A stretch of 12,793 nucleotides of DNA from Candidatus Microgenomates bacterium (GTDB lineage Bacteria > Patescibacteriota > Dojkabacteria > SC72), in assembly GCA_012797935.1 (NCBI GenBank), contig JAAZOC010000002.1, forward strand, positions 1 through 12,793, read 5' to 3'. Numbering within the stretch: the stretch's first letter is position 1; every line of letters begins with the position of its first letter. A program made the translations under genes and the position numbers. Shown piece after piece: positions 7,492-12,793 of the stretch. The notes beneath the pieces were generated by a model. That model was not told the DNA's origin, ran no database searches, and worked only from the letters and a program-made list of their open reading frames with translations.

Positions 7492-7521
7492 GTATCTAAA
7501 TAATATCTGAACTGCCCATAT

Positions 7522-8991
7522 ATGCAGATAGAATACCTCCTTTTAGGAGACAAATCCGTTGAAAATGGAAGATACCTTCTTGCGGTATTTAAGATAATAC
7601 CGGCTGATGGTTTGACATTAGAAGATGTAGCAACTGAAATAGCTGCAGAATCATCTACTGGTACAAGTATTAAGGTTGGATCATCAACACCTTTTTCAGT
7701 TAGTAACAATGCTAAAGTATATGAAATTGACGAGCAGAATAATCTTGTTTGGATAGCATATCCATGGGAGATATTTGATTCTGGTGGAAATATACAAAAT
7801 ATCCTTACATATATAGCAGGAAATATATTTGGTGTAAGTGAAGTTAAAGCCTGCAAATTACTTGATGTATATTTCCCTCCTGAAATGCTTTGTAGATATG
7901 ATGGCCCAAATTACACTCTTGATGATATGAGGGGATATCTTAATGTTTGGGACAAACCAATTTTAGGCTCAATAATTAAACCAAAGATAGGATTAACACC
8001 AACACAGTATGCAGAATTAGCATATGATTTCTGGGTTGGTGGTGGACATTTCGTAAAAAATGACGAACCACAAGCAGATCAATCATTCTGTCCATTCAAA
8101 AGCATGGTTGATTCTGTAAGAATAGCCATGGATAGAGCAGAACAAATAACAGGAGAAGGCAAGGTTCACTCCTTCAATGTTTCTGCACCAGACTACGATA
8201 CGATGATACAAAGAGCAGACTATGTAGCATCTGTGATGAAACCTGGAAGCTATGCATATCTCATTGATGGTATAACTGCTGGTTGGATGGCAGTACAGAC
8301 ACTCAGGAGGCACTATCCAGATACCTTCTTGCATTTCCACAGAGCAGGTCATGGAGCATTTACTCGAGAAGAAAATCCAATTGGTTTCTCAGTAGAAGTG
8401 CTAACTAAATTTGCAAGATTAGCAGGTGCTTCTGGTATACATACAGGAACTGCAGGAGTAGGTAAGATGTCAGGAGATTCAAGAACAGATATAACTGCTG
8501 CACACCAAGCATTGAGATTACAATCACAAGGTCTTTACTTCAATCAAGTTTGGAGCAAGATATCAGAAAAGGATACAGATATCTCCCAATTAGTAGAAAA
8601 AGAAGAAAACAGATGGAAAGAAAATATCAAAGATACCTTAAAAGAGAGAAAAGAGTTAAAGAGAGATTTTTACTTTACATCAGACACTGCAAGAATAGTT
8701 CCCAAAACTACACCTATTATCTCGGGAGGATTAAATCCAACTCTCTTAGCGAAGTTCTTAGACACAATGGGTACAATTGATTTCATAACGACAATGGGAG
8801 CAGGAGTACATTCACACCCTAAAGGCACACAAGCAGGAGCAAAAGCAGTATTACAGGCATATGATGCATGGAAAGAAGGCATTGATATACAAGAATATGC
8901 TAAAGATCATGAAGAACTTGCACTCGCAATTGATTTTTTTGAAAAGAATAAAACAAACACTCATAAGGCAAAACCTCTTGAAGATGTCTAA
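7522..8991 (+). CDS. Ribulose-1,5-bisphosphate carboxylase, form II/III
   Basis: RuBisCO adds CO2 to ribulose-1,5-bisphosphate and yields two 3-phosphoglycerates. In CPR bacteria and archaea it is thought to act in AMP salvage, after AMP phosphorylase and ribose-1,5-bisphosphate isomerase; neither is in the window. All key residues are present: E43 (AAESSTGT), N101, the catalytic K153 (SIIKPKIGL), carbamylated K179 with metal ligands D181 and E182 (FVKNDEP), H271/H273/R274 (HFHRAGH), H307, loop-6 K315 (GVGKMSGD) and S401 (IISGG). The first phosphate-site GGG appears as MGAG near the C terminus. Between about 335 and 395 lies a charged insertion (Lys/Glu-rich) of the kind that marks form II/III. 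At 489 aa it fits that form. The adjacent genes are unrelated and it has its own promoter. Confidence 0.95.
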   Translation: MQIEYLLLGDKSVENGRYLLAVFKIIPADGLTLEDVATEIAAESSTGTSIKVGSSTPFSVSNNAKVYEIDEQNNLVWIAYPWEIFDSGGNIQNILTYIAGNIFGVSEVKACKLLDVYFPPEMLCRYDGPNYTLDDMRGYLNVWDKPILGSIIKPKIGLTPTQYAELAYDFWVGGGHFVKNDEPQADQSFCPFKSMVDSVRIAMDRAEQITGEGKVHSFNVSAPDYDTMIQRADYVASVMKPGSYAYLIDGITAGWMAVQTLRRHYPDTFLHFHRAGHGAFTREENPIGFSVEVLTKFARLAGASGIHTGTAGVGKMSGDSRTDITAAHQALRLQSQGLYFNQVWSKISEKDTDISQLVEKEENRWKENIKDTLKERKELKRDFYFTSDTARIVPKTTPIISGGLNPTLLAKFLDTMGTIDFITTMGAGVHSHPKGTQAGAKAVLQAYDAWKEGIDIQEYAKDHEELALAIDFFEKNKTNTHKAKPLEDV

Positions 8992-9016
8992 TTAACTATC
9001 TTTGAGTATCTTTTTG

Positions 9017-9025
9017 TGATAGAAT
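9017..9025 (+). promoter_or_regulatory. Extended -10 promoter of typA, near-leaderless
   Basis: TG-A-TAGAAT (-10 at 9020-9025, 5 of 6 consensus bases) lies in the 46-nt gap between RuBisCO and typA. The predicted transcription start near 9032 leaves only about 6 nt before the ATG at 9038, so the transcript is close to leaderless. No properly spaced -35 is visible. Confidence 0.45.
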
Positions 9026-9037
9026 CATTCTCTGTTT

Positions 9038-10933
9038 ATGTCTAATTCTCAAGTAGATCAACAAAATTTAAGAAACATTGCAATTATCGCGCACGTAGAC
9101 CATGGAAAAACTACCTTGGTTGATGCCTTTATGAAGCAAACACATATTTTCAGAGATAACCAGGAAGAAATGCAACAGGATAGAATTCTTGATTTTGGAG
9201 AATTAGAAAAAGAAAAAGGTATTACAATTAATGCTAAGAACATTTCAATAACTTACAGAGGTGTAAAAATTAATATAATTGATACACCAGGACATGCAGA
9301 TTTTGGTGGAGAAGTAGAAAGAACTTTAAATATGGCAGATAGTTGCTTACTTCTAGTAGATGCAAAAGAAGGTACTATGCCACAGACAAAATTTGTTTTG
9401 AAGAAAGCATTAGATCTTGGATTGAAACCTGTTGTAGTTATTAACAAGATAGATAAAAAGTTGGCAAATATTAAGAAAACTATTTCAAAAATACAAGACC
9501 TTTTCTTAGCATTAGCAACTGATCCCGAGCAATTAGATTTTCCAATCTTTTACAGTATTGCAAGAGAAGGAAAGATTTGGAAAGAAATGCCTACTGGTGA
9601 TTTAACAGTTCCAAATAGTATTGATGGCGATCTTACTCCAATATTAGATGAAATTGTAGATAATCTTCCTGCTCCAAAGGGAGACATAACTAAACCATTC
9701 CAGATGTTAATAACATCCGTTGAGTACAATGAGCATTTAGGAAGATATTTGATTGGAAAGATAGAGAGGGGAACAGTAAAACTTGATGATCCAATAGTTC
9801 TAGTTTCAAACAAAGAAGAGATAGAAAAGAAACAGGGTAGAGTAAAAGAGTTATTTACAAAAGAAGGGTTAAGCTGGAAAAGAATAGAGAGTGCAAGTGC
9901 TGGTGAAATTATTGCATTGACTGGTATAGATTCTACAGATATAGGAGCTACAATTTGTAGTATAACAGAGCAAGAAGCATTACCAGAGATTACAATTACA
10001 CCACCTTCTGTTAGAGTTAAATTCTCAGCTAATACCTCACCATTTGTTGGTAGAGAAGGTAAGTTAGTAACTGCAAAGCAATTGCAACAGAGATTAGAAC
10101 AAGAAAAGAATTTGAATATTAGTTTGAAGATTACAAATAGTGGAAGTAACAACTATTTTGTATCTGGTAGAGGAGAGCTACAATTAGCTATTCTTGTTGA
10201 GCAATTAAGAAGAGAGGGCTATGAATTCCAACTTGGTAAACCTGAAGTCATCTTGCAAGAGATAGAAGGTATTAAATGTGAGCCATTAGAAGAGTTAACA
10301 ATTGATGCTCCGGAAGAGTATATGAGTGCTATTACACAGGAAGTAAACGAGAGAAAAGGTAAGATGGTAAACATTGAGACGGAAGAAGGACAGAATAGAT
10401 TCACATTCCATATATTAACTAGAAACTTAATTGGTTTACATAGAGTATTGATGAATGCAACAAAAGGTACTGCAATTGTAAACAGTTATATCATAGACTA
10501 CATTCCTTACGAAAAGAGTGATGAACTCTTCAGAAAAGGAGTTATCATATCTTCGGAGACAGGAACAGCTTTAGCATATTCTTTGATGTCTATACAAGAT
10601 AGAGGTAAGTTATTCATCAAAGGATCTACGGATGTATATGAAGGAATGATAATTGGTATAAATAACCATGAGAGCGATTTAGAAGTAAACCCATGTAAAG
10701 CAAGACATAAGACAAATGTAAGAATGTCACATGCAGAGGTAACAGAAATTGCTCTAAAAGAACCAATACCTTTAACAATAGAATATGCTCTTTCTTTCAT
10801 TAAGAATGATGAGCTAATAGAAGTAACACCAATGCATATTAGGTTAAGAAAGAAATTATTAACTGATACACAAAGAACTTGGGCTAAGAGAAAAAATCTT
10901 ACAGCATATGCACAAGAACATTTAGATCAATAA
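9038..10933 (+). CDS. typA: Ribosome-associated translational GTPase TypA/BipA
   Basis: TypA/BipA binds the 70S ribosome and uses GTP; in other bacteria it supports ribosome assembly and growth under cold or stress. At 631 aa it is slightly longer than the usual 600-615. The GTPase motifs are in order: G1 AHVDHGKT (18-25), switch I with EKEKGITINAKN, G3 DTPGHADF from residue 82, G4 NKID (136-139). Domain II, the EF-G-like domain III (FVSGRGELQLAILVEQLRREG) and domain V, followed by the TypA-specific C terminus (IRLRKKLL...RTWAKRKN), complete the family layout and separate it from LepA and EF-G. It is monocistronic, with an almost leaderless promoter before it and a hairpin terminator behind it. 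Confidence 0.96.
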   Translation: MSNSQVDQQNLRNIAIIAHVDHGKTTLVDAFMKQTHIFRDNQEEMQQDRILDFGELEKEKGITINAKNISITYRGVKINIIDTPGHADFGGEVERTLNMADSCLLLVDAKEGTMPQTKFVLKKALDLGLKPVVVINKIDKKLANIKKTISKIQDLFLALATDPEQLDFPIFYSIAREGKIWKEMPTGDLTVPNSIDGDLTPILDEIVDNLPAPKGDITKPFQMLITSVEYNEHLGRYLIGKIERGTVKLDDPIVLVSNKEEIEKKQGRVKELFTKEGLSWKRIESASAGEIIALTGIDSTDIGATICSITEQEALPEITITPPSVRVKFSANTSPFVGREGKLVTAKQLQQRLEQEKNLNISLKITNSGSNNYFVSGRGELQLAILVEQLRREGYEFQLGKPEVILQEIEGIKCEPLEELTIDAPEEYMSAITQEVNERKGKMVNIETEEGQNRFTFHILTRNLIGLHRVLMNATKGTAIVNSYIIDYIPYEKSDELFRKGVIISSETGTALAYSLMSIQDRGKLFIKGSTDVYEGMIIGINNHESDLEVNPCKARHKTNVRMSHAEVTEIALKEPIPLTIEYALSFIKNDELIEVTPMHIRLRKKLLTDTQRTWAKRKNLTAYAQEHLDQ

Positions 10934-10946
10934 TCAATTTGTAATG

Positions 10947-10987
10947 TTAATTAAAAAAGGGAGTACATTGTACTCCCTTTTAATTAA
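10947..10987. terminator. Bidirectional intrinsic terminator between typA and the RRM gene
   Basis: GGGAGTAC (10959-10966), a 3-nt loop ATT and GTACTCCC (10970-10977) form a perfect 8-bp stem, extended by A/T pairing with TTTT (10978-10981) and by flanking TTAATTAA copies (10947-10954 and 10980-10987). A-tract on one side and T-tract on the other allow it to end transcripts from both converging genes. Confidence 0.9.
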
Positions 10988-11001
10988 CAAAATGATAATG
11001 A

Positions 11002-11301
11002 CTATCTATCAAAACTTCTTCTGTTATCACCACCAAATGATCCTCTATCTCTAGATTCTTCTCTAGCTTCGGAAACATTGATTGGTCTTCCATCGACTTC
11101 TTTGCCATTAAGCTCAGCTACTGCAGCTTGTGCTTCTTCTTCTGTGGACATTGTTACAAAACCAAATCCTTTGGATCTGTTCTTGATTCTGTCCATGATT
11201 ACTACTGCTTCTTCAACAGTACCTACGGCACCAAAAACCTCCTTAAGTTGCTCGTCTCTAACATTCCAACTAAGGTTACCTATAAATAATTTTTTACCCA
11301 T
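11002..11301 (-). CDS. Small RRM-type RNA-binding protein
   Basis: This 99-aa protein is a single RNA recognition motif like those of the bacterial/cyanobacterial Rbp proteins. RNP2 is KLFIGNL (4-10) and RNP1 is KGFGFVTM (44-51), both with the aromatic residues that stack on RNA bases. The domain ends with GRPINVSEA near residue 80, followed by a short Arg/Ser/Gly/Asp tail (DRGSFGGDNRRSFDR) that is shorter than a typical glycine-rich tail. It probably acts as an RNA chaperone or cold-shock-type factor in the cytoplasm; targets are unknown. It is monocistronic and converges with typA on a shared terminator. Upstream on the same strand is a strong extended -10 about 100 nt from the ATG, giving a long AT-rich leader. 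No Shine-Dalgarno is visible. Confidence 0.93.
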   Translation of the reverse strand: MGKKLFIGNLSWNVRDEQLKEVFGAVGTVEEAVVIMDRIKNRSKGFGFVTMSTEEEAQAAVAELNGKEVDGRPINVSEAREESRDRGSFGGDNRRSFDR

Positions 11302-11394
11302 TATTTATATAAAATAAAAAAATTAAATTCGCTACACCACATATTATGGGAGATTTACACTCTAAGCAGTCTGTTTGAAGAAAGCTTCCATAGC
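11302..11394 (-). promoter_or_regulatory. Predicted ~93-nt 5' leader of the RRM gene
   Basis: If transcription starts about 7 nt beyond the -10 at 11401-11406, the RRM mRNA has a leader of some 93 nt, far longer than other leaders here (0-25 nt). Its last 35 nt are nearly all A and T (TTTTTTTATTTTATATAAAT just before the ATG); the first part holds a small GAAG-CTTT-CTTC hairpin (around 11378-11389). A nearer -10-like CATAAT (11343-11348) could give a shorter leader. A regulatory role, such as autoregulation or temperature response, is inference. Confidence 0.35.
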
Positions 11395-11400
11395 TACGAA

Positions 11401-11409
11401 ATTATACCA
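11401..11409 (-). promoter_or_regulatory. Extended -10 promoter of the RRM gene
   Basis: On the minus strand this reads TG-G-TATAAT, a perfect -10 hexamer (11406 to 11401) with extended TG, in the 131-nt gap between the ABC permease stop and the RRM gene. No -35 with proper spacing is visible. The predicted transcription start is near 11394. Confidence 0.5.
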
Positions 11410-11432
11410 AATCTTGAATACAAAAGATATAT

Positions 11433-11969
11433 CTACTTAAGATACTTGATAATATCTTTGAAAGATGGCCTTCTGTTGTACATCAGGCATCCCAGTTCAA
11501 AAAGCTTAAGTGAAAGATACAAAGCAACAAGAACATATACAATAGAAGTACAAATTCCAATTATCAATTCTTGTACAGAAAGTGCACCTATTGAATTTCT
11601 TAACATCAAAATCATAAACGATGTGAAGGGGAAGTAACTAAATACTCTTGAGAGAAGAGAATTTGGATCTGTAATTAACATTTGCATCAAATACATTGGG
11701 AAGATAGACAAGATAATAAAGATAGATGAAAGATTTCTGCTATCTTCAGCACCTGTTCCAACTGCTCCTACACCTGTCATAACACAAGCAAAGAACATGA
11801 ATCCCATCATTATAAAGAATAAATTCAAAGGTAGTGCAGACCAATCTATTTCATTGAAATTAATTGGCAAAGCTATATCAAAATAATTATTTATTGCTAC
11901 ATATGTTGCGATTCCAAAAAGTAACCAAGTAATCAATTGTGTAATAACAACACCCATAAGACCTGCCAT
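11433..11969 (-). CDS. ABC-2 type permease, C-terminal part, cut off from its N-terminal part by an in-frame TGA
   Basis: These 178 residues are the second half of an ABC-2 (NatB/COG1668-like) exporter permease: about five membrane segments (GVVITQLITWLLFGIATYVA; LPLNLFFIMMGFMFFACVM; LSSIFIILSIFPMYLMQMLI; VFSYFPFTSFMILML; ELIIGICTSIVYVLVALYLS) and a short basic C terminus. It lies in the same frame as the part encoded at 12650-11973. Only the TGA (11975-11973) and one AAG codon separate them. Read through, the two give 405 aa, the normal family length. The frame downstream of the TGA shows no further damage. The ATG at 11969, one codon after the stop, could allow reinitiation and hence a two-piece permease. 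The alternatives are UGA read as glycine, a recent nonsense mutation, or a sequence error. Confidence 0.8.
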   Translation of the reverse strand: MAGLMGVVITQLITWLLFGIATYVAINNYFDIALPINFNEIDWSALPLNLFFIMMGFMFFACVMTGVGAVGTGAEDSRNLSSIFIILSIFPMYLMQMLITDPNSLLSRVFSYFPFTSFMILMLRNSIGALSVQELIIGICTSIVYVLVALYLSLKLFELGCLMYNRRPSFKDIIKYLK

Positions 11970-11972
11970 CTT

Positions 11973-11975
11973 TCA
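11973..11975 (-). other. In-frame TGA at a conserved glycine of the ABC-2 permease
   Basis: Codon 226 of the permease is TGA. The surrounding reading is EKENRMIETMLSIVDKKSLMF-(TGA)-KMAGLMGVV. ABC-2 permeases have a highly conserved Gly-Lys at this point (EKE...lL.s.....llGK..g), and the Lys is intact. GGA to TGA is a single base change. Confidence 0.85.
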
Positions 11976-12650
11976 GAACATTAGAGATTTTTTGTCAACA
12001 ATAGACAACATTGTTTCAATCATTCTATTTTCTTTCTCAGCAGAAACACTCTGTAACAAGAATGAGGAAGAGATGAAAACAGCCATAAAGAATACAACCA
12101 AGGAAACTATTGGAAGAACAAATTGTTCAAAACCTTCCTGTTTCATCACACCATCTTTGTCAAAAGAGAATGTAGTAGAGGATGTTGATCCACTTAGAAT
12201 TATTTTTGATGCTTCATTTTGTATTGTAGATATAGCACTGTTTTTAATTAAGGAGTCAGCTATTAAAGGTACATTTGCACTTCTTAAAATATCTCCTTCT
12301 TGTTTGAGATACACTTCATATTTTAAGTCTGAAAGGAAATTGTTAGGAATCTTTATCAAGACTTTCTGAGAATCACTCATGATATCACTCTTAACCTCTT
12401 CTAATGTATTAACTTTTTTCAAAGGAGAAACGAACATCTGATCAGGAAGAATTTTAGCTTCATCAATAACATATATAGTAGAGAATGTTTCCATATTCTC
12501 CATTTTTTCCATAGAGTCTATACTTGAATACCCAGAAACAAAACTTACGAAACCAATGAACAAAGGTAAGAACAAAGTAGAAGCCCAAAACGATGCTTTC
12601 TTGACTGTTTTTAGATATTCAAATTTTGCTACATTAAAAAGTTTTTTCAT
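11973..12650 (-). CDS. ABC-2 type permease, N-terminal part (NatB-like)
   Basis: This is the first 225 residues of an ABC-2 exporter permease. It has a basic cytoplasmic start and a first membrane segment (about 22-41, SFWASTLFLPLFIGFVSFVS). A large extracytoplasmic loop of about 135 residues follows, as in NatB/YhaP-like proteins. The second membrane segment is about 181-202 (FVLPIVSLVVFFMAVFISSS), followed by the cytoplasmic signature SAEKENRMIETMLSI. It stops at TGA exactly at the conserved Gly-Lys motif; the rest of the protein follows in frame. The ATG overlaps the ATPase stop in an ATGA junction, so the two are coupled and form an export complex whose substrate (ion, drug or peptide) cannot be told. 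See the C-terminal part for interpretations of the break. Confidence 0.85.
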   Translation of the reverse strand: MKKLFNVAKFEYLKTVKKASFWASTLFLPLFIGFVSFVSGYSSIDSMEKMENMETFSTIYVIDEAKILPDQMFVSPLKKVNTLEEVKSDIMSDSQKVLIKIPNNFLSDLKYEVYLKQEGDILRSANVPLIADSLIKNSAISTIQNEASKIILSGSTSSTTFSFDKDGVMKQEGFEQFVLPIVSLVVFFMAVFISSSFLLQSVSAEKENRMIETMLSIVDKKSLMF

Positions 12651-12793
12651 TCTGTTTTCATTAGATCTATAAATATTTGATTAAGACTTGGATAATCTAA
12701 CTTCATACTTACAAGGTTCGTACCATTATTTATTATTTCTTTTATTATTTCGTTAGGATCTACTTTATCATTATTTGGAATTATCTCTGCTAC
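12647..12793 (-). CDS. ABC transporter ATP-binding protein, C-terminal fragment (runs off the window)
   Basis: Only the last 48 residues are in the window; the gene begins beyond 12793. The ending LDYPSLNQIFIDLMKTE matches the C terminus of NatA/CcmA-like ATPases, which close with a short regulatory region and 'PSLeeIFl.l'. No Walker or signature motif is visible because they lie upstream. Its TGA overlaps the ATG of the permease (ATGA), the standard arrangement for an ATPase and its ABC-2 permease. If UGA were read as an amino acid, the frame would continue only six codons (G-K-N-F-L-M) to a TAG at 12631-12629. So this junction does not by itself decide the genetic code. Confidence 0.75.
   Translation of the reverse strand, partial: VAEIIPNNDKVDPNEIIKEIINNGTNLVSMKLDYPSLNQIFIDLMKTE

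Noticed and set aside
6795..7856. Minus-strand open frame of 353 codons across liaF and the RuBisCO start
   Set aside because: It spans two recognised plus-strand genes and their promoter; no family resemblance. Low-GC codon use leaves few stops on the opposite strand.
8550..8780. Plus-strand 76-codon frame inside RuBisCO
   Set aside because: It is an out-of-frame reading of the Lys/Glu-rich form II/III insertion; the basic composition comes from the A-rich codons.
11425..11434. Palindrome AGATATATCT at the end of the ABC permease gene as a terminator
   Set aside because: Stem is A/T only with no G/C pairs and a poor T-tract, so it is not convincing.
11290..11637. Open frame on the plus strand through the RRM leader and into the ABC permease gene (63 aa from ATG 11446, longer if read from 11290)
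   Set aside because: It is antisense to a well-supported permease C terminus, has no promoter or recognised family, and its codons mirror the gene on the other strand.
11992..12369. Plus-strand open frame of 125 codons
   Set aside because: It is a shadow of the permease N-terminal half, whose membrane segments and EKENRM signature fit a known family.
12629..12650. ATPase/permease ATGA overlap as proof that TGA is a stop
   Set aside because: If TGA were translated, the ATPase would simply gain six codons before a TAG, giving a 22-nt overlap. The junction is compatible with both codes.
1..12793. Search for tRNA genes, CRISPR arrays, IS elements and attachment sites
   Set aside because: No cloverleaf-like sequence, regularly spaced direct repeats, transposase or inverted terminal repeats were seen.

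Overview
The window is AT-rich (roughly one third G+C by eye), gene-dense and has short or overlapping junctions. Arginine is written almost only with AGA/AGG; the one CGN codon I noticed is CGA at 8365-8367. With a form II/III RuBisCO, a minimal iscS-iscU-mnmA sulfur operon and no visible Shine-Dalgarno sequences, it looks like a Candidate Phyla Radiation (Patescibacteria) genome. I cannot fix the phylum. Dojkabacteria/WS6-like lineages fit. The UGA=Gly lineages (Absconditabacteria/SR1, Gracilibacteria) deserve a check because of one in-frame TGA at a conserved glycine.

Layout, left to right. 1-2619 (+): a promoter whose -10 box sits right against the start codon, then cysteine desulfurase (iscS), scaffold (iscU) and tRNA 2-thiouridylase (mnmA), which form one sulfur-transfer operon. 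2620-2901: a leftover C-terminal piece of a MacB/FtsX-type permease, in the same frame as mnmA and directly behind its stop. 2908-5442 (+): a promoter, a TspO-like tryptophan-rich membrane protein and a membrane-anchored polysaccharide deacetylase whose reading frame has no ATG, GTG or TTG at its natural N terminus. 5425-7479 (+): a strong promoter and an envelope-stress-like cassette of PspC, a LiaI/LiaF-membrane plus toastrack-like repeat protein, and a LiaF-like protein. 7483-8991 (+): form II/III RuBisCO with all key catalytic residues. 9017-10933 (+): the ribosome-associated GTPase TypA/BipA. 10947-10987: a bidirectional terminator between converging genes. 11002-11409 (-): a small RRM RNA-binding protein with a strong extended -10 and a leader of about 93 nt. 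11433-12793 (-): an ABC-2 export system (ATPase C terminus, then permease) whose permease is split by an in-frame TGA exactly where the family has a conserved glycine.

The genes make three functional groups: sulfur transfer to Fe-S clusters and tRNA; envelope maintenance (TspO-like, deacetylase, PspC/toastrack/LiaF, ABC export); and housekeeping or salvage (RuBisCO, TypA, RRM protein). There is no tRNA, rRNA, CRISPR array or insertion sequence that I can see, and no stretch above 300 bases lacks a gene.
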